This document shows positions 21,561 to 32,399 of a stretch of 64,000 nt of DNA, in pieces. The notes beneath the pieces are model-generated. The model was not told where the DNA came from and searched no databases. It worked only from the letters and a program-made list of their open reading frames with translations. Origin of the DNA: Casuarius casuarius. Its lineage: Eukaryota > Chordata > Aves > Casuariiformes > Casuariidae. How positions within the stretch are numbered: the first letter of the stretch is position 1; every line of letters begins with the position of its first letter. Where the stretch lies: contig PTFA01000160.1 in the NCBI GenBank assembly GCA_003342895.1, positions 1,384,524 to 1,448,523 of the forward strand, written 5' to 3'. Position numbers and translations under genes: made by a program.

Positions 21561-22594
21561 GCTGGCGCTGGCATCAGGAAGGGATATCCAGGTTGCTCCT
21601 GGGCGTGCCTGGCATGAGGCCAGACACTCTCGTGGGCTGAAAGGAAGCGGCTCCATCTTCATCCCCGTCCTTATTCAGCCATTGCAGCCCCTCGTGCAAA
21701 AAGAAACCCAGGGTTGGTCTCGTATTGACCACGCTTCATTCATGGTTAGGAGACAAGGTAGAAAACACGTACCCAAAGAGAGTGGTCCATTTACATAGGA
21801 TCCTAAACTGTCCACAGCCTAGAAGGCCCTAGGGGTTTGTCACCGCACAAAGGGCTTGATCCTGCCTTCCTTGTGCACAGCGAGCCTTTGCCATGAGCCC
21901 GGGCTGGGTGCTGTCCCTGCTCTTCCCGCAAAGCAAGCGTCCCACCTGCGGTGCTGCCAGGCCGGGCTAGCACGTCGACCAGGGCTGTTTATGGAGTTCC
22001 CACACGCACTTTATCAAACATTTCCTACAGATGCTAAGCCCTGACCTGTAGCAGCGAAAGCGTTTTTAGAAAGAGCTAAGGCAAAGCTGCTCTGACTGTG
22101 GTGGGAAACCAGGCTCCGCCGGCTCCCGAGGTGCAGCCACCCGGGGCGGCACACAGCCCCCTCAACGACACGCTGCAGCACAGCACTTGGGGACACCTGA
22201 AGTAAACGAAACTGTGAGGAGGGGGCGGCTTTGGCAGAGGAACGGAGCTCATTTGTTCCTGAAATGGGAGAATCTTTCCTTGTGCGATCCTCGCACGGAT
22301 GCCGGGGGCTAACGATGCTCCCCAAAGGCAGCTGCTGCGGGGGGAGCGGTGTCTGAGCCGAGCTCTTTGGCACGACGTCGCGTCTCGAGAATCCCCGGCG
22401 CTACTGGATGCTCGTGCCTGGAATAGCGTGGCTGAGACCCCGGCGTATTCCCACGCCGGGTCCATCTCGCGCACGTTGTCCGCAGCCCTCCCATCGCGTA
22501 CACACACAAACGGCTTCTATCAACACCCCTTCGCGAAAGGAAATCTAATTCAAGGCAGGATCCCTCGATGGCGTCTTGGCAGGAGCACGCTGTT

Positions 22595-22680
22595 GGCCGG
22601 GGCTTTGTTTTCATTACTACTCCGTGTAATTTATAATTGTATCAAAACGAAAGACCTAATTGCAGTTGCCGTCCTGCTCC
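22595..22680. promoter_or_regulatory. Short AT-rich candidate element
   Basis: Contains TTTCATTACTACTCC, GTGTAATTTATAATTG and GACCTAATTGCAG, followed directly by a CpG-rich segment (22680-22800). It follows the same block-and-island pattern as the rest of the domain. Confidence 0.3.
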
Positions 22681-22979
22681 GAGCCTCAGCGCCGCTCCAG
22701 CGCGGCTGCACCGGGAGCGCGCGAGCCGCTGACCGCACCGAGGAGCGGAAAGGCTCGTCCCATGCAGAGGGACGGCGTCCACGTGCTCGTGCCTCCGCGG
22801 GAGCCTTGCAGCCGGGGAGGCCCGTGACCTCCCCAGGCACCACCGTCCTCCATGCTCCAGAGCGGAGGGTCACCGAGCATCCGACGAGCTAACCGAGCCG
22901 CTCAGCCCTGCCGGCGGGTGGAGAAGGGAGGTATCGGCCTTTTCATCCCACCCAAGGGGAGCGACGGCGCAGAAGAGTG

Positions 22980-23400
22980 CCTAAGGTCAGAAGTTTTAAA
23001 CTCAGTTACCTGAAGCTAAGCCTCTATATCCAGCTTTAAAGAGTCTCAATAACTATCTTACTTGGGGAATTATTTAACCATTGGGAAATGACTCTGATCA
23101 AAAGTTTTTCTCTGCAAACTGTACCAATTCTGCACTTCCTGCATTCATTTTGGTCATACTGAGATTTTTAATTAACATTTCTTTTTCCAAATTAAGAGTC
23201 TTTATTTGACACATTAACAATGAAACATGTCAGTTTTTCCATTCGAAATCCTTTGCTTTTAAAGTGTCCTTCAATCCTACTTTTAAAAAATAATGCTCCA
23301 GAACAAAGAAAAATATTTCACTGCAGGTCAAATGAAACATTTAATTTAATCTAAATCAATTCCTTTTCTAGTTTTTGATTCTCTAAGGCTGGATTTTTGT
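22980..23400. promoter_or_regulatory. 420-bp AT-rich block
   Basis: AT-rich throughout, with GGAATTATTTAACC, TTTTTAATTAACATTTC and ATTTAATTTAATC. Stops are frequent in all frames, so it is non-coding. It could be a regulatory element or simply an AT-rich spacer. Confidence 0.3.
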
Positions 23401-26085
23401 CCTGCAGCTCACGCCGAGGCCCTCCCTGGCCCAGCACTGCCTCAGCATCACAGCGTGGGGGAACTTCCAGGGAGCAATGAGTATTTGGCACCTCTGAAAA
23501 TGCGGCTTCCTATTTAAGAGCCTAAATAGATGTTTAGAAGCCAAACTTTGAGTAGCTATGTTTGATATTTTAAGATAAAGTCGCGCACTGAAATTACAGA
23601 TTGAGGACTGCAAGACCGAAGTGGGATCGACACGCAAGCTGTCCAAGCGAGCAGCTCTGCCGGGAGCCCCTCAGCGGGGCACCCACCTCCTGCCCTGTCT
23701 GGGGATGGACTTGAGCAACGTGATGGGACTTGTTTACTAAAACACAGCGACACTGCAGGGTAAAACTGAGAAGCTGTCCTCACAGTCCGCTCCGCCGCGG
23801 GCGAGGAGGGACCACTGCCACCGGCCGCCTCGGGAAGAGGCATCGCAGCGGCCAGCACAAGGAGTGAACGCTGCAGGTGCAGCACGGGGCAACGCGTCCT
23901 GCTCTGGCTAGGTCGGAGCCGGGACTCACGGAGCTGCCTTATGTTCCCTGCACAGGTGGCCTGTGTTTAAAGTTTTAACTCTCTTGTCAAATTAGTTCAT
24001 TTTTGCTTTGCTTCTTGGCCTTTATTGCAGCTAACGCATCTTCTCCCATCCATTTTGCAGCGCCTCAGATTACACCGAAGCCTGTTTGCCACCATGCTGC
24101 TGCCGTGTCCAGTCTGGTCACCAGTGACTTGCTGAAGGCTCCTGGGACTGCAGAGCCGGGGGTGGGAGGGGTGAGGTCCCCGAGCTCTGCCACGCTCGTC
24201 ACACTTGTGCAGGCACGTAGGTTTGACCATCAGGATTCGGCAGTGTCTAAAGCATCCAAGGGAATGATGTTCCCCAAAAATGCAGTGCAGCCTCTTTGAT
24301 GAGAGGATTTGGCTTTCTCCTTCATGACCCAAGCCGGTACATTCACCGCTTTCGGCTTGCAGCCCTCCACCCCCGGCTCGTGCCACCTTCTGCAGCCCCT
24401 TCCCAAGGTTTCCCCACCAGCTCTCCCTGTCGGAGATCCCACCAGGCTCCCGGGGTGTTACAGGTCTCGACACCTCTCAGCATCGGGCATGGGGACCTGC
24501 CCGTGAGGGACAGCCCAGGGAAAGCCATCCGTGCCCCAGGCACGCTCTGCGTGGGCTTGAATCCCGGGCTCGCGTCCCGGGGGAGGACTGGGGACCCGGC
24601 CCGCGGCACCCTGCCCGCTGCCAGCTGCCAGCGCTTGCTGCCACCAGCCCCTCGGCTGCCTTCTCCCCAGCTGCCCAGCCCAGATGGCAACTGGTGGAAA
24701 GCTGAGATTTAGCACGGCCACCCTGCCCCCCCCACACACACACTTTGCCGGGGGGGGGTTCGCGCTCCCCAGAAGGCCGGGTTTCTGCTCTCCGCCGGTG
24801 GCAGCCCCCACAAACGCACCTCCCCGTGACAGCAGCCGGGGAAGCGCAGGGCACGCCGAGTGCACGAGCCAGCAAAATTCAGCATGAAAAAAAGCCTGAC
24901 GGAGGGAACGAGGAGCTCTTAGAGGAAATCCAATCTGCCGATCGGGCGAGGCTGGACGGCTGAGCCCCGTCTGCGTCTGGGGCTATTGAATCACGGAGCT
25001 AAGTGGTTTCCTCTCTGCCTCGCAGGGGAGCTGCTTTTATGTTCCCCTGAAAAGGTATCCTCCTCAAACAAGCCGAGACATAATGGGGAGAGCATCCATT
25101 AAACAGGAGGAAACGAGGGCATGTTAAACATGAAATATTCATGGGGCTCTTGCCAGCTTGTTAATGCATTTGTGTTTGCAAAATACCTCTCGCTCAAGAG
25201 GCAGGAGAGGGAGGGACGTGTGTCCGGTCGGAGGGCATCCTGGGTGCGGTCTGGGGATGAAGAAATCGCAGAGAGGGAGGGGAAAAGAGAGGACAAAGGC
25301 AATTTTTGCCTGGTATGAGAATGATCTGTTCTCAAAAGACCTGCTTAAAATTTCAGAGGTAAATAAAGGCAGTGAGCAGCTCCTATTCACGGCGCTCTCG
25401 GCCCTGGTAGCAGGTCCCTCAGGTCGGGTGCTCGATTCCCAGCACATACCCGGCTCTGGGGGCTCTGGCAGCATCTCTGCTCTCACAGCGTTTCACGAAT
25501 GGCTTCAGCCCCTGCTGCACAACCCTCACGGCTCCCAGGAGAACCGCCCTTGGTCATCACCTTACACCCAGTGGCCCTACAGCTATGGGACCTTGGTTGG
25601 GAAAGGATGAACACGGGAAAACTTTCTACGGTGTGTATTTATCACAGTCCTTAGCATTGCCGCAGGTGAGCAGGCAGCGGTGGAGGGCAGACGCTAGCAT
25701 TCCCCACGGAGGGCTCGTCCCTGAACCGCTGAGCACACCAAGCCCAGGAGCCAGCCCCCAGCATCCCGGTTCAGCTCCAGCGTGGATTAACACCACATGC
25801 ACCAGCTGCCAGCCTGCACGGTCAAGTGGCTGCACTCCACTTTGCCGCGACACGGCTGCTGCTGCTGCGCTCCTGGGCGGCGTGCGTCCCGGCCCGGGCC
25901 GTCGCGGGCCACCACCGCAGGCCACCATGTCCCTGCCGCGATGGCAGTGGCCCAGGGGCACGGCGGTCCCGTGGCACGGATGCACGTGCTCTGGAGCGTG
26001 GGGCAGAGCAGGGCGAGTCCTCGCCGTAGTGCCTCGCTAATCCGCACACCTTATAACTCACGCTGAAAAATGCCTGTCTCCCCCG
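23400..26085. other. Intergenic region, no gene recognised
   Basis: Alternating GC-rich and mixed DNA. It includes a short CA/C-rich tract near 24725-24745 and a CpG cluster at about 25840-25990. Open frames up to 158 codons overlap on both strands and match no family. An AT-rich patch with ATGTTAAACATGAAATATTC lies at about 25120-25140. Confidence 0.5.
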
Positions 26086-26089
26086 TCCG

Positions 26090-26500
26090 CCACGACGGCT
26101 TTAGTGCATTTCTCATTGATGTCCTCGGGCTTCATATTACAAAGACCTCATTGCTTTTACAAAATGTACTTCCATATATTCACTGGGACATTATGAGATA
26201 GCATCAATAATTAAAAATAAACTACAATTGTCAAAATGAGCGAACAAAGTGCATCTGGTGATGAATTACCCTCGCTATGCAAAATGGTATTTGCTCTGTT
26301 GCTTGCTAATCCGTAGAATTCATTAACTTACAATGGGTCTCCCAGTCATTTAGTGCAAATTAGGGAAGCTCTATTGTATTATTACTGTTATTATTATTAT
26401 TATTGTTTTGTAACACAATCTCATGGGTGAGTGTCACTAGCAGGAGCTGCACTCATTCATCTTGAGAAAAGAATTGACCAAATAAGGCATGGTGCTATCA
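26090..26500. promoter_or_regulatory. Strong candidate conserved non-coding element, about 400 bp
   Basis: This is a long AT-rich block with dense motif content: CATCAATAATTAAAAATAA, ACAATTGTCAAAATG, GCGAACAAAGTGC (SOX-like), TGATGAATTACCC, TATGCAAAATGG (POU-like), TAGTGCAAATTAGG and ATTCATTAACTTAC. No open frame of any length survives. A (TTA)n tract sits at 26377-26404. Among the AT-rich blocks it looks most like an enhancer core; conservation is inferred. Confidence 0.45.
26377..26404. repeat. (TTA)n microsatellite
   Basis: Imperfect TTA/ATT triplet run of about nine units inside the AT-rich block. It may be length-polymorphic. Confidence 0.85.
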
Positions 26501-27009
26501 GAAGATGGAAAAGGTCTTCAGAGTAAGAGCTCGGATGTTTCTGAGTCCTGAGGGAGGCAGCTGAGTTATCCCGGTGCCTCTCCGCGGCTCGGGCAGCGCT
26601 TCCAGGGCACGGAGGACAGCCCACGCTGCCTTAGCTCTTCCTTCCCTGTTCCTCCTAATTCCACCCCGCTTACCTGTCTTTCTAGGGAGGATTTTACTAT
26701 CCAACCAAGAACACAGAGGACACACCGCGAGGCTACGGGCACGGGCTTTCCGGGCTAAACCAGAGCCAGAGCAGCTCGGGTGCTCGGTAAGGCTGGATTT
26801 CCAGCGCCCTCGAGGGCTCTGCAGATCCGACCCCGGAGGTGCCTCTGCGCTGGGCTAGGTCCTCGTGAGCCCCTTCCGCTCGCACCAGGGGGAAGAGGAA
26901 CGAGACAGAGAGATACAGAGCAGGAGGAAAAAGGCGTCTGAATGGGCTCCTCACGCAGAACAGAGTAATCGGATGGAGCGCCAACAGACAAGAAGGGCAG
27001 GAGAAAGAC

Positions 27010-27480
27010 AGCATATTTTAATGAAGAACAATTTTTAATGATCGCTATTTCTCATTCCTGATTAATGAAAAAAGGCGTGGGACAGACAAGCAGGAGCAAG
27101 ACAGAAAGAAGGATTAAAGGCACTTTGTTATACGTGTTACTGAAATTGGTTGGTTTCTGATAGCCTAATGGTGGAGGGGGAAGAAAAATCAGATAGACTC
27201 TGCACCCAGATGAGTGTTTCACAGAGGAAAAAGTCAGCATGCAATAGAACTGTAAAAATGTTCTTAATGCATTTGTTTGTAAAAATCGCTCCCACTCAGA
27301 GGAAGAGGTTGGGGAGAGAAGGAGTCTCATCAAAAGAGAAGAGAGGATGAAGAATCCAGTTTCTAGAATCGAGGACTGGGAGGCAAAGCGACGGAGATGT
27401 TGCCCAGCATGATAATGAATGATGCACAACTGTGAACTTTTAAAACCCTGAGTCCTGGGGAAACTTAACCAAAGTGCAAA
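27010..27480. other. AT-leaning spacer
   Basis: Purine-rich AT-leaning sequence. The reverse strand is open for 157 codons (27052-27525), giving a hydrophobic but unrecognised peptide. I see no splice context or initiation context that supports it as a gene. Confidence 0.4.
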
Positions 27481-28059
27481 GGCGAAAATGTTTATACAGA
27501 CCAGATTTATGCTGTGCAAATACATTCTTTTTCTGAAGGGGAAAGGATTTGATTATTTCAAACTAATGCTCGGGGTCATCATCCGAGCTCCTTCCCGTAG
27601 ATGTAGCTCCAGCCAGGTTCCTCTCCCCAGCTCTCAGCATGATCCCGAATCCCATCAATACACTGAGACCATATTTAGGTACTTAACTGCATCAGGATGG
27701 TTTATCCTGCCCACAGTGATTTTGTACTGTTCACTAAGGTACAAATGCAGCTTACTGGAATATTTATTTCCAGTATCTCCTTCTTTTTGATTTCCATTTT
27801 CAGCTAAAGCAACTGCTAAGCACATTGCACGCAGCCGTCCTAAGGCACTGTCTGACCGGCAGCGCGTCGGCGAGCAGCCGCCGTGCCCCGCGCTGCTCTG
27901 CCAGGCCCGCCGCCGCCCACCGCCGCGCGCAGCTCTCGCACAGGGCTATCCGGAGAAAAAAGTAAACTTGGCAGCATCGAAGCGTCTGTGGGATTTGCTT
28001 TAGCTTTTCCTCATTCTTCATGGGAGAGACAAGGAGATGAAATATTCTCTGCCAGTGTT

Positions 28060-28320
28060 TTTCAGAGAATCAATTCATTTTTTTTCCATTTTTAATGACA
28101 ATGCATTTTGCTCTCCCCTCTATTTTATTTTATCCTTCAAATGAAGAACAGTAATGACAATAAATTCAAAAGGAACCTTTTGTTTGCTGTGGAAATAATG
28201 TTTCAGTGGTGCCCAACTGACACAAATACCTGCCTTCTCCATAGGCACTGCCCCAGTCATTAACTTCTCGGAAAGGTTGAAAAGCATTAATTACATCAGG
28301 GAACACAACAAGCCAAGCTG
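28060..28320. promoter_or_regulatory. AT-rich candidate element
   Basis: Contains CCATTTTTAATGACAATGC, TTTTATTTTATCC, GACAATAAATTC and GCATTAATTACATC. It is followed by a CpG-rich segment at 28400-28740. Confidence 0.3.
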
Positions 28321-28399
28321 CAGGAAGAGCAGACGGAGCAGGAAAGGAAAATATTCAGCGTGATTTGAAATAGCAGCAGCGAGCTCTGGGGCAGGGCCC

Positions 28400-28745
28400 T
28401 TGCAGCAGGTCTGTCCAGCCGGGCGACGGGTCCGGCTGCTCCGGCCGGGAATCCTGCCCTGAGGTCCGTCAGGTTAAACCGCTGCCGCAGCGCCGGGCTG
28501 GCTCCCCTGGCCTGCTGAAAGCAGGGAAGAGCTGNGTCTGCTCTCACCCGCACGGCGTTTCCCACCGGCTTGCTTTCACGAGCGAGAGCCCTGCAAAAGC
28601 CCCCCGAGAAGAAGGCCAGGCGTCCTGCCCGGGCTGAGCGGCTGCGGTGTCCCCGGGATGCCGGGACCGTGCAGCGGACGGGGTGGCCGGGACGCCCGGC
28701 CGGTCTCCCAGCGCCGTGCTCGCACCCCGCCAACCCCCACGCAGA
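28400..28745. promoter_or_regulatory. CpG island
   Basis: CpG-rich (GCCGGGCGACGGGTCCGG, GGGACGCCCGGCCGG). The first single N after a 14-kb N-free block is at 28535. No exon is recognised. Confidence 0.5.
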
Positions 28746-30855
28746 CTGCTTGGTGCCGCTCTGTGCCTCAGTTTCCCCGTTACCCCGTCACAGGCCAAGT
28801 GCCCTCTCCGGCACTCAGCGGCCACCAGGGCAAATCAAAAATGCCATTTTTACACCGTTTGCTCTCTAATGGTGGCGCTTTGAACATTTCCATCAGCAAN
28901 AGGAGGCCAACTGCTGACAACAAAACCATCTTTTACAGAAAAGCACAACTCTCCCTTCTCCGGGGAGGGGTGCCGGGGACGGCGGCGGCGGGGCTGGAGG
29001 GGCAGCTGGAGCCTCGCTGACAGCCGCCCACCGCCGCCGGCCGCGGCCCCCCGGGAAGCGCTTCCCTGCCGNCTCGGGAGAGGGAGCGCGCCGGGTTTAG
29101 ACCAGGTCACGGAGTCTGTTCAAACAGGAGGCAATCCCGCACTGGAGTGAGATGTTAATTTGGACTAATTATCNCTGGCTCATTAGCACCAGGGCAAAGG
29201 CGGGGAGGTTTCTCCAGCAAATCGCGCTGCGTCGGGACCTCGCTGCGATGGCTCTCTCTCTCCCTGGAAGTCCCTTGTCTTTTCTGACTCTGTCCCCCCA
29301 AAGAAAACCAGCCCTGGGGCTCCCCCCTACTGCAGCAGCTCATCTGCCATGGGGGATGTCAGGCCCCGACCCGAGGAAAAAACATGGAAAACAGGGCAGA
29401 AATGGGGAGATTTATCGGGCGCTCAAGGTTCGTAGGATCTAAGCTAACCCCCCCAGACGTGGAGTAAGAAGTAGGAAATGCGATGAGGTATGTTGCTTCT
29501 GCCAAGCCAGGTCCAAATTTGGCTTAAACGGCAGCGGGAATACCCTGACGTGTCCAGGTCCCCACCAAGGAGAAGCCCTAGAACAGCAAAACGCCCCAGG
29601 ACCTGGGATGGGGACACCTGGACTGGCACGATGGGCCGGCAGGAGCCAGGCCGAGCTGGGAGGAGAGGGAGGACAGGCAGAACGGTGCCGGCTGGCGTGA
29701 CAGCATGTCCTGGGAACCCCTATGTCTGCTGGCTGCAGGTTTAGNGACCTATTCGTTTCAGTAGCCTCTGGCCTCACCACTGAGCTTGAAACCTTGCCTG
29801 ATGCTTTTGCATAATCTTACCAGCTGAAAACCCCCCTGCACCTCTGTCCCAGCCCAGAGACACGTCCCCAGCCCCCCCCGTGAGAGGCACCCACTCAGAG
29901 CGGGTGCCCCACGCCCCGTGGTGTGCTCCACACAGCCCTCGCACCACCGCCAAGCACACAGCCTCCACGGCTACGGGGACATCCATCAGGGGAACGACCG
30001 GTCCAGGAGTCCCCTCGCCCTCGGCCCCTGCCCCTCCCCGACCCGCTTGTTTACTGCAGGGTTTATGTGTTCTTCTNTCTTTCCCTTTTTTTTTCCTGCC
30101 AGTGGTATTAAGAGTCTAAAAATAGCNGTGCTTTCCATCTCAGCCTGTAATGTAAAACCAGGTTAACATAACTGCACAATGGAGCAGCAGCCGTCTCGTT
30201 TGCTCTGAAATCAAATTTATTAAAGCATTAGTCTCTCTTTCGCTCTTTTTCCCCCTCTCTCCCCTCATCACAATAAACACACTTTTTCNTGCAGTCATTG
30301 CTGCCACCTCACTCTGAGCAGAGCCCAAAGGAGGAAATTTCAGGGCGACAGGGCTGTGACTCGACGGGGGACAGCCCAGTGCAGCAGCCCCATCCCNGCT
30401 CCGCTGTCTGCAACGGCTGAACGTCGCGGCCGTGGGAAAACCTCATCACTAACGCGGAGGAGCCCAGGGCAACATCTTGGCACCCGGGCTGTGCCGTGGC
30501 CGGCACCCTTGAGCGGATGGAGAAGGATCCCTGGAGCCTCCTCGCCCGGCCCTGTGCTCAGCAGAGGAACCGCTGCAGTCCTCAGGCCCGCGGCGTGCGA
30601 GCGACGGGCAGGGGTTTACCAAAANGCGCTAAACCGGTGTCCATGTCCTCGGCCCTCCTGCTTCCTTTGCCGGCTCCCCCAGGACGGGACGCTGGTAACG
30701 GAGCATTCGCCACGCTCCCCCCCCCCGCACCTCTGGAAGTTTAAAAAATAGACGTTCTTGCCCCAGAAACAGCAACACCCTGCTCCTTCTCCCCCGTGGC
30801 AGACCTCCGCGCTCTGACTAGCTGGATTAATACTTATTTTCCCTTCTCTTTCTCA

Positions 30856-30878
30856 CCCCCCCCCCCCCCCCCCCCCCC
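30856..30878. repeat. (C)23 homopolymer
   Basis: A run of 23 Cs within a pyrimidine-rich stretch. Length is likely polymorphic or mis-sequenced. On the other strand it is a G run. Confidence 0.9.
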
Positions 30879-31539
30879 TGCTGCATTAAGTGGCTGCTTA
30901 GAGCCACCACGAGAAGTTCAAAGACAGGAGAGGGCAGGAATGGGGCTGAGGAAGGGGAGACAGCTCAAATCCCTGCAGTAGGACTAATTGCAGCACAGAA
31001 AACACTCCTTGCTGAGAGTCGGGGCTAGCCAGGGCTACGCCTGTCCTGCCGAGCCCGAAACGCTGGTCTTAGGGAGCGAAAGGGAACGGCATCCAGGGAA
31101 GGAGACGAGGAGGAAGCNGGGGCGTCACGAGCACGAAGGGCAAAGCCTGGTACCTATCTGAGCTGCTGGGATTAGAGAGCCTCTCCATGGCTGCCAGACA
31201 GAGGGATGTGCTGGGAGAGTCGGGGAGCCCCGGACAGCACACATCCAGCAGCTCGAGTCCAAGGCTCTAAATCACAACTTCCCTCAAGGAAGGGAGGGAA
31301 TTGAGGAGAAATTTGCAGAAAACTTGCTTTGGTTTAAAGGTGAATAACGGGGGGGAGAGAGGAGCCTGTCTTGCTCCGTTTCTCCTGGTAGCAGAGGAAA
31401 GAGCCATAAGCAGGCAGGGAAAAACCCAAAATCCAGAGCGATACTGTGAAGCCTGAAAGGGAGCCACCCCAGCAGAGACCCCCGGGAGAGCAGCCACCAG
31501 GCCAGGGCAGGGCTCGGAGCTGGGTGCGATGCGGCTGCC

Positions 31540-31855
31540 AGCGGAGCCGCTCCGGTTCCCGGGAGGATGCGGGAGACGGGGCACGAGGACACCCTGGAAG
31601 CCGTCCCCACAGCTGGGGGGACCTCACCGATATCGATGGGTTTGAAACCACTTCTGAGGGAGGGTGGGAGGGGGCCTGCGAGCCCTGCCCACGGCCCTGC
31701 TGTCNCCTGGGAGCGACCGTGCCGGGGCACCCCGGTCCCGCAGCCGGGTCCGTCTGCACCAGCACCGCGGGCCCCGAGCGGAGCGCCGGCCCGTCCGCGC
31801 ACAGCATCCCACCCATCCTGCTCCCACGGCAGAGGGACGAGGCGGTGCCCTAAAA
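31540..31855. promoter_or_regulatory. CpG-rich segment
   Basis: CpG clusters such as GCGGAGCCGCTCCGG and GAGCGGAGCGCCGGCCCG. It is one of the last islands before the drop in GC. Open frames of 88-172 codons occur on both strands without family resemblance. Confidence 0.45.
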
Positions 31856-31954
31856 TAAGGTGACTCAGACGGAACCGAGGCAGAAGTCAAGGCTGGACCC
31901 TCGCACTGATTACAGAGGCTGTGTGCGAAACTTCGTGTGTGCTCAGACTGCAGG

Positions 31955-32135
31955 TCGTTACAGACCAGCGGGATCCTTTATAAATAATGAACCAATATTG
32001 ATTGCCTTTGCCAGTAAACACACAGTGACCTTTATTAAAAATACACGAAAAACGCACTTAGGAAAACTCACTGACTTGTTGCTAGAGACAGATTTACACA
32101 AAAAGCTAATTTATCCGGAAATGTGGCAAAGGAGA
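31955..32135. promoter_or_regulatory. AT-rich candidate element
   Basis: Contains TTTATAAATAATGAACC, CCTTTATTAAAAATACACG and AAAAAGCTAATTTATCCGG. It sits between two CpG-rich segments (31540-31855 and 32150-32310). Confidence 0.3.
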
Positions 32136-32149
32136 GAGGCCAATGGAGC

Positions 32150-32310
32150 AAGCCACGGGCNAAGCGGGTGCTGCTCCCCCGCGCCGGTCCCGCGCCCCAG
32201 CCCTGCGCCCCGAGCTCAGGACCCCTGCGCCGTGGCCCCGCGGCGCGGCTGCTCTGCAGAGCTGGCCGTCACCGCAGCGGGGACCCGGGGCGCGGGACAC
32301 GCAGGTCTCT
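32150..32310. promoter_or_regulatory. Short CpG island, last before the GC drop
   Basis: CpG-dense (GGCCCCGCGGCGCGGCTGC). To its right, CpG-rich segments become rare until about 57.8 kb, except for a small cluster at 38025-38125. Confidence 0.5.
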
Positions 32311-32399
32311 TCCCTGCAGGCAGCAGCAGGACATAAGAGCTTAGGCCCAATGCAGTTATTGGGGACGGACGAGAGCTCANCAGAGAAGGGGGGAGGACG

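Noticed and set aside
28755..28800. GTGCCTCAGTTTCCCCGTTA, similar to a phrase common in ancient SINE/LINE tails (MIR, L3)
   Set aside because: Only about 20 bases match and no flanking element structure is visible. A similar phrase at 53877-53895 is equally short.
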